Below are positions 25,276 through 36,775 of a DNA stretch of 64,000 nucleotides, one piece after another. Each line of letters opens with the position of its first letter. Positions within the stretch are counted from its first letter, which is position 1. Under the pieces are notes generated by a model. The model saw only the letters and a program-made list of their open reading frames with translations, was not told the origin of the DNA and searched no databases. A program made the position numbers and the translations under genes. The stretch is from Ricordea florida (taxonomy: Eukaryota; Cnidaria; Anthozoa; Corallimorpharia; Ricordeidae), in assembly GCA_949710005.1 (NCBI GenBank), contig OX453272.1:26056391-26120390 (forward strand), read 5' to 3'.

Positions 25276-26553
25276 AAGTTCAGGGCTTGAAATTGCAACC
25301 AACACAGGCGCATTTGCGACTAAACTTTTCACGTTTGCCACTAAAATTTCTCAATCAGTCGCAAATTAGCCACAAGTTTGTTGCTAGTCAGTCAGTCACA
25401 TATTAGCAATAAGCAACTATTTAACTTCAAAGTTAATAAATGAATATCATATTTAAGAGTCTTGTGTCTTATTTGTAACTGAAAATTTGAATATTTATCA
25501 ACCAAATCCTGTTAACTTTACAGTACCTTGAATACGTGTAGCACGATCGGCCATTTCAATGTACGCCATTAGGTCTTAGTGTATGGAAGACCTTAGATGA
25601 CCTTAGATAACCTTAGATATTGAAGGTTTTCCTAGTGTATCATGGGCGCACTTCTTGTTAGAGAGGCTCCTGGTTTAAAATGTCCATGCAGGGACGTGAC
25701 ATGCAACACGACATGATAAATTACTCCTGGACATATTCCATCCTTGATTTCCTGTTCACTATGTATGTTAATGTTCAACATTTGGATAATTTTAAGAGCC
25801 TTCTTGTTAATGACGGATTAGAAGAAGCAAAGGGAATATTAACAAATAACTTAAGGTATTCCTGGAGGCTAAATTGCACATTTTTTCGTGCAAATTAACA
25901 TCTTTGAAATCTGTGAAAATATTGCTTAAACTTGATCATATTTTCACATCTGAAATCTTATTGAATGTAGATTACTTGAAAAACAATTTTATTGATAAAG
26001 ATTCAAAGGAAATGCTGAAATTTGATATTTCAATGGGTGTGGTCAAAACCCACTGTTTTCACTTATCCCTATATATCTCGAAGAGAATTCCTTCCATAAA
26101 AAAACCCTTTGGCCAGTTGATGTGCACCGATAAGACCTAAAATTGTGTGCGAGTATGTCAAAGAAAAGTCAAAGGAAAACAAAATTTGTCTAGAAATGTA
26201 ATTATGCAACCTTAAAAAATTGGCAACGACACTACCATTCCCGTACTCGACAAGAAATGGCGTACTCCCACGAAAAAGTTTGTTTACATACTTAGTTTAT
26301 TTGTGCCAAGTTCCAAGTCCTGTTGATAAATGTACGAAACGAAATTGAAATGATCACACTACCACCTTTTGAGTAAACATGTTTTTTGTCTCACAAAATT
26401 GAGCTTCGATCGAAGAAATTGCCTCGAAAAGCCCTTCTCTGCTTGTCTTCAAATGGCAGCCATCTTGCCCATGCCTACAATAATTGTTTGCAGCGGTAAA
26501 TCGCTCAAAAAGGCCCTATTTTGGACCCTTTCCTCCTTTTATGGAGGGCTATT

Positions 26554-26570
26554 TTTCCCGCGAAACCAAT
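26554..26570 (+). promoter_or_regulatory. E2F-like site abutting a CCAAT box
   Basis: TTTCCCGCGAAA at 26554-26565 matches the E2F palindrome and is followed directly by CCAAT at 26566-26570, about 165 bp before the MBD/OTU gene's ATG. This is the layout of a cell-cycle-type promoter. Function is inferred from motif only. Confidence 0.4.
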
Positions 26571-26734
26571 CAGCAGACACGATTATAAACATTCACACTT
26601 CTGCATAGCAACGGCACCCGCAACGGCACCTCGCTGTTGGTGTTCACAGCGTGAACGTGACAAATCGACAGTGAAATTGTAAGAGCGATTCTGTGGAGCG
26701 GTGGTGGAAGCGAAAATATAAAGAGAAACCATCC

Positions 26735-28256
26735 ATGCCGCCAAAAAATAAGCAAAAAATGGCTAGGGAGAAGTCAGTGAAGGGTAATGAGGCTCGGGGT
26801 TCTGGTTCTCGATCGAGAATTACACTGGATTTTGAAAAGTTGAGGAATGCTGGCTGGATGGTGACAGAAGAAGAAAAACAATCAACATCTGGAGTAAAAG
26901 TTTACTTTCGCTACACAGATCCAAATGGAAAAAGAGTTAAAAGCACGAAAAATGTGGAGCGCCAACTGAAGGACAAAGGAACCTTAGAAACGTTCGCAAG
27001 AGACCAGACAAAAGAAAAACCTGTGCAAGAACCGAAATCGCAAGCACATGATTCGCTCTCTGAAGACTCTGATTACGAGCCACCGGTAAAGAAACTACAG
27101 AAACAAAGTGAACACAAATGGTGAGATCTCTGAGTGGTAGCAGTCTCTGTATTTCAAAACCTTTCTTCAGTATGTTGGTGGCATCGACCTTTGCAATTTT
27201 CTCAATGTATTGTAAACAATAAAAATTTGCATGCACGCAAGCGCATTTAGTTGCCTCTGTAAAAACTGTGTTTGTTCGTTTGTCCAAATGAATTTATTTA
27301 AGACGAATGAGGAGGATTTCCGTGGAAACTGTGGGCAAATTTATATTGTAAGCTTATGATAAAATGCATAAAAAGCGACAAGAAACGTCAGAGTTCAAAG
27401 GTTTTCTTTTTTATTTACCCGTTTTCTTTGAAGGCCGCTTCGAGAACGCTTGTTGCCTCCTCCACTGTCATGATCAAAGAGGGCGTCACATTTCAGATTA
27501 CATGGTTTATTTGAGTGAGCTGTCAACAAGACTTCCTTCGGGAGACCGCAGTGGGACAACAAGTGTATCATGTTCGTATTTTTTTCCACGAAAACTGCCG
27601 TAGAAACGAAACTTTCCAAGGCCATAACTTTGAGCCGTTTGGTTTCCTGGATTTCAAATTTCGCATACACGTTTCTTTAAAGATGATCTTCGAATTGGGA
27701 AAAAATAATGGCGATCCAAAATGTGCGATTTAGCCTCCAGGAATACCTTAAATGAATTCAGGAAAGAAGTTAAAATTCCAAGCGCCCTGAAAGACCTTCC
27801 TCGTGATGACTTTGCCATGTGTTTGATCCCAGAGGATATTAAAGGAGCCAAAGGTCAACGTTTGTTTGCACTTAAAGCCACACCAAATGGAGATTGCTTG
27901 TTCAATGTAGCACAAATTCTTTGTGGGAACAAATTGGTCGCAATGTTATTGCATCTTTTACTTGCTGGAGAATTATTTTTCAATGCTCCGTTTTACGCTG
28001 ACCATGATGTGTTTATTGAGACAACAAAAACCAGCACAGATCTCACCTTTAACATGCTATTTTCTATTGCTTTAACTAAAGCAGGTGAAGAAAAGTTTGC
28101 CAAAACATGTAAAAAGTCTGAGGCAGTCAAGGTTGAAGTGCTCATTGTCTGTACCAGGGGAAAATGGTCCTCATTCATGCATGTCTTGGGACTCGCCTCC
28201 ATAGTTTCAAAGCCATTACATTTGATTTATCCCGATAACATTAATAATATTAATTG
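26735..28256 (+). CDS. Spliced gene with MBD-like and OTU/vertnin-like exons (3' part missing)
   Basis: Exon A 26735-27120 starts at MPPKNKQK in a good ATG context. It encodes a basic N-terminus, then an MBD-like core (LRNAGWMVTEEE...GVKVYFRYTDPNGK-VKS) at residues about 30-85 and an acidic SEDSDYEPP stretch. The donor GTGAGA at 27121 and acceptor CTCCAG at 27740 join in phase 2 to exon B 27741-28256. Exon B has ATPNGDCLFNVAQILCGN, an OTU-type DxCLF catalytic-cysteine loop, and GKWSSFMHVLGLASIVSKP, resembling vertnin and cnidarian OTU-like proteins. Exon B ends at a GTAACC donor; no further exon was found before the element ends. Both exons are open and undamaged. It is either transposon-encoded or a captured host gene. 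Confidence 0.6.
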
Positions 28257-28384
28257 GTAACCCATTAAATTCATGTATTATATTAACCTTGTTTCAAGTA
28301 TTTTAATTTAATTTTTCTGTAACTAAACTTTTGGTACTAGTCGCAAATTTGCGACATTTTTTTTCAGTTTCTAGCTTTGAAGTT

Positions 28385-28709
28385 TCCACCGTTCAACTTC
28401 AAGCGGGCAACTTTTTTAATGCATTGCAAGTATTTTTTTCCTTCATTTGGTCATTTGGTCATGAAGCATGTTGCTAGCCTCAAGCACTCCTAGACACTTG
28501 TACCCTTCGCTTTCTTCCATACAGTGTAGCTCTTATTGTGGTGTCATCAGGTAGTTTTATGCCTTCTGTCTGTGCCAGTTTGCCACGTTTCGGGGCCAAG
28601 ACAGCACACATCTCAATTTGCCAAATTTCATACCAATGCCATTGCTGAACATTCTTACTGATTGTATCAGTGAGTCCAGCTGGCTCTCACTTCTAGCGTA
28701 AAGCTTTTT

Positions 28710-28720
<11 letters not shown>
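28385..28720 (-). pseudogene. LINE reverse transcriptase palm part (upstream half)
   Basis: On the minus strand: KLYARSESQLDSLIQSVRMFS-GIGMKFG, then CAVL-PKRGKL, then LPDDTTIRA, GYKCLGVLEASNM, and KKVARLKLNGGN at the insertion border. The GYKxLGVLEA block is the RT thumb-side motif of CR1-type LINEs. It has frame breaks and is a fossil. It continues across the 3.1-kb insertion at 24720-25275. Confidence 0.78.
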
Positions 28721-28760
<40 letters not shown>

Positions 28761-28780
28761 TAATATTATTACTACTAGTA
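28709..28780. repeat. (ATT)n microsatellite
   Basis: About 70 bp of nearly uninterrupted ATT triplets with a few ATC variants. Confidence 0.9.
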
Positions 28781-28792
28781 ATATAACTCCCC

Positions 28793-28876
28793 AAAACCTT
28801 GCAAAGTTAATTTTTGAAGAACTTGTAGTGGTTTTTCCTGTCAGGGCTAAGACCCAACTTATTATTTACCTTATCA
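28793..28876. repeat. Dispersed repeat, partner at 24511-24596
   Basis: Second copy of the approximately 85-bp repeat (see 24511). Same orientation, with several substitutions and small indels. Confidence 0.6.
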
Positions 28877-29751
28877 TTTCATCATCACAGGAATCAAAGA
28901 TAGACTCTGGATCACTATTATTATTATTTTATCAAAATCATCAAAACACTTTTGCAATAGCCATACACAAATTTTCAACCCTCTAAATGGCACATAAGAT
29001 AAAGCAGTCTACTCAGAAGAAACAGCAGAACTGGCGGATGAGGAGGAGATGGATGATGAATTTGACACTGACACTGAGGAGAAACAGTAAGCTGTATTTG
29101 CTACATGTCAAAAAAAAAAACAAATGGCCACTTTAGGAGCCACAACATCTGACCAACTTCAACTTGTTTTGCCATTTATTTCTGCATGCAGTATCTTGGC
29201 TTACAGACAAATCCATGTTTCCTTTGAATTTGCTGACCCTAACCCTTCTGTAGCTCAAATTTTCAAGATTTTCATAAAGTGTTGTCAAAATATTACTCAG
29301 CTTATAGACAAATAGATACAATATATAAAATCTCTCCGCTAAATTTACTCTGGCTTGTGAGCAACATGGTAGGACCAAAAGTGACGAGATTGTTAACCTT
29401 GCAAAACGAGGCCAAAGGCCTTACTTTGTGAGGAATGAGTTTCCTCACGTACGAATGTTTAGATGTTTTGTATACCCAAAGGTTTCCTCAAAACAAAGTT
29501 ATTTAACATAATTTACGATTTGTTTCTTGCTCAGAACTGTTTGAATTTCGCACTAAGGAATCTTAATTATCCAACCATAAAACTACGATCAATCAGACTA
29601 GAGAATATTCACGCCTCAGTTGCAAAAGGTTTCTGGTGCTGAGCTGCTAATGAGAGCACTACAATATCTATAAACATATATTTGAGAAATGAAAGATCCT
29701 TGCAGTTATGTAAGCTACATAGTTGCCAAGATGAGTCCTGAAAAAAAAAAT

Positions 29752-29824
29752 CAGGCTTGAACAGGATTCAAACCCATGACTTCCGATACCGGTGCAACAC
29801 CCTAAACAACTGAGCTATCAAGCC
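29752..29824 (-). repeat. tRNA-derived SINE head (minus)
   Basis: Minus strand begins GGCTTGATAGCTCAGTTG (A box) and ends with GGGTTTGAATCC (B box) and TTCAAGCC, which pairs with the 5' GGCTTGA as an acceptor stem. A TTTTTTTTTT tract follows on the same strand. The anticodon loop lacks U33, so it is a SINE or tRNA pseudogene rather than a working tRNA. Confidence 0.65.
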
Positions 29825-29880
29825 AGCTCGAAGCTGGTCATTTGTGAGTTTGTTCTGTACCAATAAAACATCAAGAAATG

Positions 29881-29976
29881 AATGTATATATATATACATT
29901 AACTTAATAGCTCAGTTGGATAGAGCATTGCACCAGTATGACAAGGTCATGGATTCAAATCCTCTTCAAGCCTGAA
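29881..29976 (+). repeat. tRNA-derived SINE head (plus) with TA palindrome
   Basis: Plus strand has TAATAGCTCAGTTGGATAGAGC (A box) and GGATTCAAATCC (B box), then CTTCAAGCCTGA. It is the same family as the minus copy at 29752, in inverted orientation 80 bp away. The perfect palindrome AATGTATATATATATACATT at 29881-29900 sits between them. Confidence 0.6.
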
Positions 29977-31719
29977 TTAATTCGATACAAGTGAAACATT
30001 TTACACTCTAAATTTGAGCCATTGGCAGCAAAATGACTTGCAGACTTTGATTTCAGGGATCGATTCGGAACTTTCTTCATTGGCTTTTCGCTTTACATTA
30101 GTTTGTTTACCGAACAACGGTGACTCTGTCATCTTCAGGATTTGAAAATTACATGAAAATGTAAGGGAAGTGAAAATCTTTCAAGTTATACTGTTCCTAA
30201 AAATAAAAATACACCACCCAGAGTTCTCTCTTTGCTATGCATTTTCTTGATGGATCAATCAACATTGAGGGTGTCAAAAATAGTGGCATTGTTAAGATAA
30301 ATATAACAAGCACATGGTTTATATGCTTTCAATTTAGAAATATGCATATATTTCAAGAATGATATTTGTGTGTCCACAGGGACCCCTTCTTAGTATCTTA
30401 GGGGGTCCAAATACAAAATATTGTGTCTCAGGACACAATGACGTGTTCTGGATGCAACACTACATGAATTTCAGTCATTTCGCCAACAAGACATTTCACC
30501 AACATTACCGTCCTTTTACCTACACTAATGTAACTGATTTGCCTACGCTGAAGTTATTTTATGTTTCAGGGAAAAATGGACTCCCCTAACAAAAAAAACA
30601 ACCTAGATTATTAAAGCACTAATCGGCATTCAAACAACTGAGCCGGGAGAATATCTTTTGCACCAGTAAAACAAAAACTTCTATTCACATGCCCGACGCA
30701 CCCTAGACAGTGTCTCTTCAAATTAGAAGCACTTGAAACCAACCATACAATATCACTTGCCTCAACAACCTTTTTCATAATGATACACAGTTTAAATAGA
30801 GGTTTCTTTGTAGGCAACCCTTACTTTCAAATATGCAATAATCACATTTATCTATCGCATGAACCATCCACCTTTCCCCCTCGACTGCTACCTGTACGCC
30901 TACAAACATATCGAACACACTATCCTAAGCTCCAATCACCCCTAATAATAATAATAACTTCAGCGTAGGTGAATCAACTTGTAGGCAAAATGCCTTGTAA
31001 GCTAAACAGCCGGTTTCAAATTGCCCAAGTTTAAATGTTTGTTTCTTTTCAAATTTGTGAAATAAATGTTCCTACATAGCTTTAATATCAATCGTATACA
31101 TGGCGTCATCTGCCTCTATCCCAGGGAAGTGAAATTTTGTCTGCTTTCCATACCCATGTTTCTTAAAAACAAATTCACTGTGCCTTCTGCTTTTTTCCTG
31201 GGAGTATTTTATTTGCACTCTACATTTTTAGAGTTACCATAAAGGCCGAGTTCTACAACATGACTCGTAAACGAAAAAGTCGGTTTCCAGGACTCGTTTT
31301 GATAGATCCATTTGGTTATAGCGAGTTTCACCCATACCGAGTTTCGCCCACATCGTTTCGCCCAGAACGTGAAATAGCGCGTGGTATAGCTTACTCCGAC
31401 AAAGCGTGCAAGTTTTCACTCTATTGTTTCCAAAGTGAAGTCAAATGTAATTGCCCCCGCAGGGTTCCAGCCCAGAGGCCGGAACCTGAGGAGGCACCCT
31501 AATGTTCCCCGCGTAAATAAGAAGTATCGTATGGACGTAGTGTTAGTATGCGAAAATTTTCTCAATTTGACGAAAATAGGCGCGCACGGTGGTCCCGGTT
31601 AATTTTCAGCATGTGCGCCTGGCTCAGCAACCACGCAAACTGGGTTTGGCAAGTTTGGCAACGAGTCATCACGATTTCATTCCAAGCTTTCTTATTTCAT
31701 TCCAAGCTATAATGTAAAC

Positions 31720-33119
31720 AGTCAGGATGCTTTGCGGCCAACCTGTTTTCCAGATTCTAAAATCCAGAAAACTACAAAATGGAAGTAATCCAGCTCTGAT
31801 TTCCAATTTATAAATATAGAATATCTGATTTTCAGACTATAGTTAACCTGATATTTAAAGTAAAAAATCAGAAATCAGAATTCCAAATTCCGAAACCAGA
31901 ATTCAGAATTCACCAGTTAGAAACCAGAAATCGTAAATCAGAACTCAGAAGTCGAAATTTCTGAAAACGTGAAATTTAAAATTGAGAAATCAGAATTCTA
32001 AAACTGGATTTCCGAAATGTCACCTGTAATATCCAATTCCGTTATTCTCGGTTTATCTCAGTTCGCGATGTCAATATTGCAAAAATGAATCGGAAAACTC
32101 TTCAAAATTTCCCTGCCGGGGGTGGGTATAAATAGGCGTTTACTTCCGGTACCCCTCTTTTAAGCGGGGGAGGAGTGAATATTTTGCACTTCCGATAAAA
32201 ATAAACTTAGTGGGGGAGGGAGCGAAAGGAACGGCAGAAGGCATATTCCCGCAACTTCTAGAAAACATTACTGAATCGAATGTTCTTTATAGCTTTATTG
32301 TGAGCTGCTCTGCAACCACAAGATGAGTACCATTGCTTCTTTGGAGGATTCGTAATTTCGCTTCGCATTTCTGATCTCGCTAACTCGACTAACGTCCAAT
32401 TCATATACGCCGAAACTTTCCAGTTGAGGAAACGATGCATTTTCATTTGCAAAAACGCACGTGCCAGAAAGACCACGTAGCCAGCATGTTTGGGCGTTAT
32501 GGATGTTGAAAAGTGCCACAAGAGCACTGATAGTAACATTCTAGTCAACTCGCCGAAGGTTACCTCGCAGTTTTCCATTTTGGTGGAAGTGTTCGACTGC
32601 ACACAAAGAAATTACGTGAAAACTGTCCTTTGGTGCGAAATGGGTATGATTATGTCCCCTCCTCCCGTAGAGGGGAGATAATTTCGCTTGTTGGGGTGGG
32701 GTCAGGCTAAAAGTTACCACCGGAAGTAAACGCCTATTTATACCCGATTCACTTTTGCAATATTGACATCGCAAACTGAGATAAACCGAGAATAACGGAA
32801 TTGGATATTACAGGTGGCATTTCGGAAATCCAATTTTTAGATTTCTGATTTCTCAATTTTAAATTTCGCATTTTCAGAAATTTCGACTTCTGATTTCTGA
32901 TTTACGATTTCTGGTTTCTAACTTGTGAATTCTGAATTCTGGTTTCGGAATTCTGATTTCTGATTTCAGATTTCTGATTTCAAATATCGGGTTAACTATA
33001 GTCTGAAAATCAGATATTCTTTATTTATTGATTGGAAATCAGAGCTGGATTACTTCCATTTTGTAGTTTTCTGGATTTTAGAATCTGGAAAACAGGTTGG
33101 CCGCAAAGCATCCTGACTG
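31720..33119. mobile_element. Foldback element with arms of about 400 bp, TAAA duplication
   Basis: The left arm 31720-32149 begins CAGTCAGGATGCTTTGCGGCC. The right arm 32720-33119 ends with its reverse complement. The arms remain similar throughout, including many ATTTCTGATTT-type units and the TATAAATAGGCGTTTACTTCCGG segment at the inner ends. TAAA occurs on both sides (31716-31719 and 33120-33123). The 570-bp loop has no recognisable gene. A transcript would form a very long hairpin. Confidence 0.8.
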
Positions 33120-33139
33120 TAAACCCATCCTAAACACGA

Positions 33140-33508
33140 TGGGCGTTTTCCATTTACCAAGAGATTCCGGAAATTCCGGTTGGGATGTAATGGAACGCAC
33201 TTTTTTGGTACGTTCCACTGGAAAATTTCCGGAATAAACGGAGCGTCTGAAAAGGTAGTCCCGTTTTCCCGTTGGAAACCTTCCGATGGAAAATGCGTGT
33301 TCCATTTACGAGTTTCATGAGGTTTCACCAGTTCCAGACCTTTCACGCGGGTGATTCTTCACTTCCACATCTTCGGTAAAGAGAAATGACAGCTTCTTCT
33401 ACAGTCCCCTGGGAATGAATGGAACTTGTGTCAAATGGAACACGTTCCTCACCGATGGAAATTTCCCAATGAAATTTCCGGAATTTTTCGGTAAATGGAA
33501 AACGCCCA
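33140..33508. mobile_element. MITE with 19-bp perfect termini TGGGCGTTTTCC...
   Basis: TGGGCGTTTTCCATTTACC at 33140-33158 is the exact complement of 33490-33508. Inside, CCGGAAATTCCGG-like palindromes recur. It is 369 bp long and non-coding. Confidence 0.78.
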
Positions 33509-33712
33509 ATATGTATAAGGATTTCCATTAACCCAAGAAACAAAGTGTGATAATTGACAAAACACAAACACAACACGGAATTTGCACTCGCAAACTCTCA
33601 CACGAAAACTACATTTCAAAGGTTCATAACAAATACATGGACAACCACATGCAGTCTTCATTCAGTTTTTACAAAGTCGGGGGCAGATTTAGTGACAACT
33701 ATGACTAGTTTG

Positions 33713-33863
33713 AATACGAATAGCAATTGTGTTTTTAATTACAATTTGTTAACAAGTTCTATAAGAAGTTTTCACTCTATTGTTTCCAAAGTGAAGTCAA
33801 ATGTAATTTGAATACGAATAGCAATTGTGTTTTTAATTACAATTTGTTAACAAGTTCTATAAG
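33713..33863. repeat. 53-bp exact direct repeat
   Basis: AATACGAATAGCAATTGTGT... occurs at 33713-33765 and again at 33811-33863. The 42-bp segment between them (33767-33808) is the one also found at 31411. Confidence 0.85.
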
Positions 33864-34119
33864 ATGTTGTTAGCCTTTTCTCAGTAAACATGCCGACCAA
33901 CATGTCAATGTTTCATAGATCATAGACCACCTCACAAACCCGCCATACAAAATTTCTCGTCTCTCTCCAAACCATTCTCGTTCAGGGCGAATTCTGAATA
34001 ATATCTGAGTCTCGGTCTGGGCGAATCGAGTTTATGTCTGGGCGAAACCATTCTCGTTCTGGGCGAAGCGCCTAATGCGCGAAACTCGTTATGGGCGAAA
34101 CCCGCGGTTACCATCCATT

Positions 34120-35200
34120 TCACAACTTTGTGTCTATCGTTTTCAAAACTACGAATCCCGAATAAACGCCAACAACATAGCCATATACGGACCGCTACTG
34201 TCAATTAAAGGACAGCTGAGAGCTGACGAAGGCTCTACAAGTACAGTCTTGGCCGTACCTTCACGTAGTGCGACGCCTCACGTGGCTTCATCGAAGACAG
34301 ATCCTTTCCAACTAGAAACCATCGATTCCACGAAGAAACAAAGCTACCTTGGTTTCACCTACAGCCAGAATTTTCCTGCGAACAACACAAAAAATAGAAA
34401 AGGTATTTCTTCAGGTCTGAAGAAAAAATACCGAAGCATAGCTTCGAGATAACTTTGCAATATTAATTTGCTACAAGTAGCGAGAGAAATGATCCATTTC
34501 ACTATCTTACTGAACTAGGATAGATGCTGCATGTCTCGAACTCCGACTTCGCTCACCAAAAGCCGACGTAACCTCTCCATCCCAACAGCGAAACTTACTG
34601 CAGAAAACTGCAATTGTTAGAAGAACGAAATAAAAACTGCAAGCAACGCGTGCAGTTGTAATTTGACCTTTCTTTCGTTTGTCTCACACCTTACCCAGCA
34701 TACAATGCGCCTAAAGGCTCATTTACGGGAGCTATTTTTCCTTGACAAGGTAAAATTGCTCGTGTAGATGGGGCCCGAGATGGGGTAAAATGTACAATTT
34801 TTCCTGGACAAGGAAAAGCTAGCATGCCAACTGTCAACGTAGAAAATTGCTTGTGTAGATGGACAACACGGAAAATATGGCATGGAACTGCGGACACAAC
34901 CGAAAACGAAACTTGACAAGGAAAACTTGTCCGTCGTCTACACAAGGAAGGAAACCTTGTCAATGGAAAGTTGTGAATGAAAACTTGTTAATAATTTACA
35001 AAATTGACAAGTAACTTGTAAAGGAAAAATTGCTCGTGTAGATGACACAGACACTTAAGGTACACGACTGCAGCTTAGCAATGAATGCACCACAGGTAGC
35101 CCACTACCATAATGGAGCCAGGGTAGCCCGATCCATGGACAAAAACGTTTTCCTAGCTTGGTGTTGCAGACATATTTTCTAAACCGAATATAGAGTCTTG
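34120..35200. other. Non-coding stretch with short repeated motifs
   Basis: No gene identified; the open frame 34075-34452 has no known motif. At 34700-35060 the units CTTGACAAGGAAAA and AAATTGCTCGTGTAGATG recur in both orientations, likely a MITE. Confidence 0.45.
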
Positions 35201-35206
35201 TAACAA

Positions 35207-35590
35207 GTCAAGTCAAGTCAAGTTTATTTACAGAATAAGAGATAAGTGTACAGTATATAATACACGCAAATAGCGGAGCTAATCGAGACGTGTAGTGTAA
35301 CTGAGAAGACGCCTGAAGGCGTTTAAGCGGGATGTGTTGGTTTAAAATTGCTGACGCAGTATGTTTTTTTGCTGATTGTGCGATCATGGATATCCATGGT
35401 GCAATCCAACCTGACTTGCACGTGATTCGGAGTTACAGCCAATAAAAATCACACAATTTTTTCGGGACGGGCTCGGGATACGGGAAAGTTAAAAAACAAG
35501 GCAATTTTTGACTCCCAAGACGACGAAAGGAATGCGCTACTGAATTTTATACACTAGCTGACTACGTCATCCCGCGTAATAATATACATG
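35207..35590 (-). mobile_element. LINE 3' end with (TTGAC)n tail, minus orientation
   Basis: CAAGTCAAGTCAAGTCAAGTTTATTTAC at 35207 is the reverse complement of the AAACTTGACTTGAC tail of the plus LINE ending near 36770. The adjoining sequence would be 3' UTR; no coding part is left. The exact far border is uncertain. Confidence 0.55.
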
Positions 35591-35599
35591 AAATATCTT

Positions 35600-36775
35600 T
35601 GAAATATGAATGTACTCTGATCTCTCTCGATCACTTGTGGTGTACCTCAGGGATGATTCTTGGACACCTCTTGTTTTGCCGTATATTAATGATTTACCGA
35701 ACACCTCGAAACTGCTTAGTTTTCACTTATTTGCTGATGATACTAATATATATTGTTCACGTAAAAACCTTCATGATCTTGAACTAATCCTAAATCAAGA
35801 GCTCCATGCAGTGGCTAAGCGGATGAAATCTAATAGACTAGTTCTCAGTATTTTGAAAACGTAATTTTGCTCTTTTTCATTCTAAGAGACTTAAACCATG
35901 CAAGTCATTAAATCTAATAATTGATGGTGTGAACACCAAAGAAGTTTCCATGGTCAAATACTTAGGTGTCATTTTTTATCAGTTCAAACTTGACTTGGAA
36001 AAATCATGCTAATGAACTCTGCTTAAAACTATCGAAAGCAGTAGGTATATTTTCCAAATTAAGATGCTATGGTAATGTTGATATACTTATTATGCTTTAC
36101 TATTCCCTTATCTACCCCTTTCTTACTTATGGTATCCAAGTTTGGAGTCTCACATACCCAACCTACCTAAAACCAGTAACTACTTTGCAAAAACGAGTCG
36201 TCAGATTAATGACTTTTTCCGACCCTAGATCTCCAGTTCTGAGCAATTGCTGAAGTCTCTTTTGTTTATCAGTGGTACAATAAACCAAGCCCTTCTTGTT
36301 TTGGTAATTATTTTAACCCAGTATCTTCAATTCATTCATCTAATACTCGTCAATCACAGATTGATAATCCGTTTGTAAAATCTGTTCATACAACTCAATA
36401 CGGCATTCGTTCTCTCAGTTACACTGGTCCAAAACTTTGAAATTCTTTATCCATTGATGTTAAGAGAATCATGTCGTTTTCCAGCTTTCGTCGGTATATC
36501 AAGAATTCTGTGTTCGATGGTTGTAATACTATTATTGACTCTTAATGTCTTACGATTATATTATCTTAACTACTATTTGATTAATGAAGTAACACTTTTT
36601 ATCTGAAACAACTATTTTGCATCTATATTCCTTCCACTCATCTTCTTGTTTGGGTCACCTACTCGGTTAGTTCCATGAACTATTTAGGTGTCCCGAACTC
36701 TGACATTAATTTTTTATTAATTATAATTATTCTGTGTGAGTTTAAATAAAAGTTTACTTGACTTGACTTGACTTT
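35600..36775 (+). pseudogene. CR1-like LINE reverse transcriptase, truncated and frameshifted
   Basis: The RT palm motif gives FHLFADDTNIYC (catalytic FADD). It is preceded by a decayed GVPQG block and YINDLPN, and followed by NRLVLSILKT, KYLGVIF, WKNHANELCLKLSKAVG and LIYPFLTYGIQVW. Downstream at about 36250-36540 is the CR1-type C-terminus (NTRQSQIDNPF, YGIRSLSYTGPKL). It uses all three frames with several stops. The 3' end at about 36750-36773 is ACTTGACTTGACTTGAC, a short tandem tail typical of CR1/L2-like LINEs. Confidence 0.85.

Larger units (their letters stand above)
25281..28379. mobile_element. 3.1-kb inverted-repeat element with AAGTT duplication, inside a LINE
   Basis: AAGTT is present on both sides (25276-25280 and 28380-28384). 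The element starts CAGGGCTTGAAATTG, and its other end read inwards is CAAAGCTAGAAACTG (11 of 15 positions match). Immediately outside are the two parts of one minus-strand LINE (LKLNGGN on one side, LIQAINTWG on the other), so the borders are set by the host frame. CAGGG termini are typical of hAT elements; the 5-bp duplication is shorter than the usual 8. It carries no transposase but contains the spliced MBD/OTU-like gene. Confidence 0.7.
28890..31310. other. Non-coding stretch containing two tRNA-like SINE heads
   Basis: No protein gene recognised. Apart from the tRNA-like repeats at 29752-29824 and 29903-29976, only short frames without motifs are seen. Confidence 0.45.
31314..34112. mobile_element. 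Composite element with GTTTCGCCCA subterminal repeats
   Basis: The left end GGTTATAGCGAGTTTCACCC, followed by more TTTCGCCCA units to 31370, mirrors the right end. Read inwards from 34112, the right end gives GGTAACCGCGGGTTTCGCCC and repeated TTTCGCCCA to about 34000. The 2.8-kb interior holds the long foldback at 31720-33119, a MITE at 33140-33508 and direct repeats. The 42-bp segment at 31411-31452 recurs exactly at 33767-33808, suggesting the interior was inserted or duplicated later. No transposase is seen. Confidence 0.6.

Noticed and set aside
29903..29976. Functional tRNA gene
   Set aside because: A and B boxes are present but stems and anticodon loop are defective, and a related copy sits inverted nearby: SINE-type repeat.
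34075..34452. 125-aa frame
   Set aside because: Starts within the terminal repeat of the 31.3-34.1 kb element and shows no known motif.
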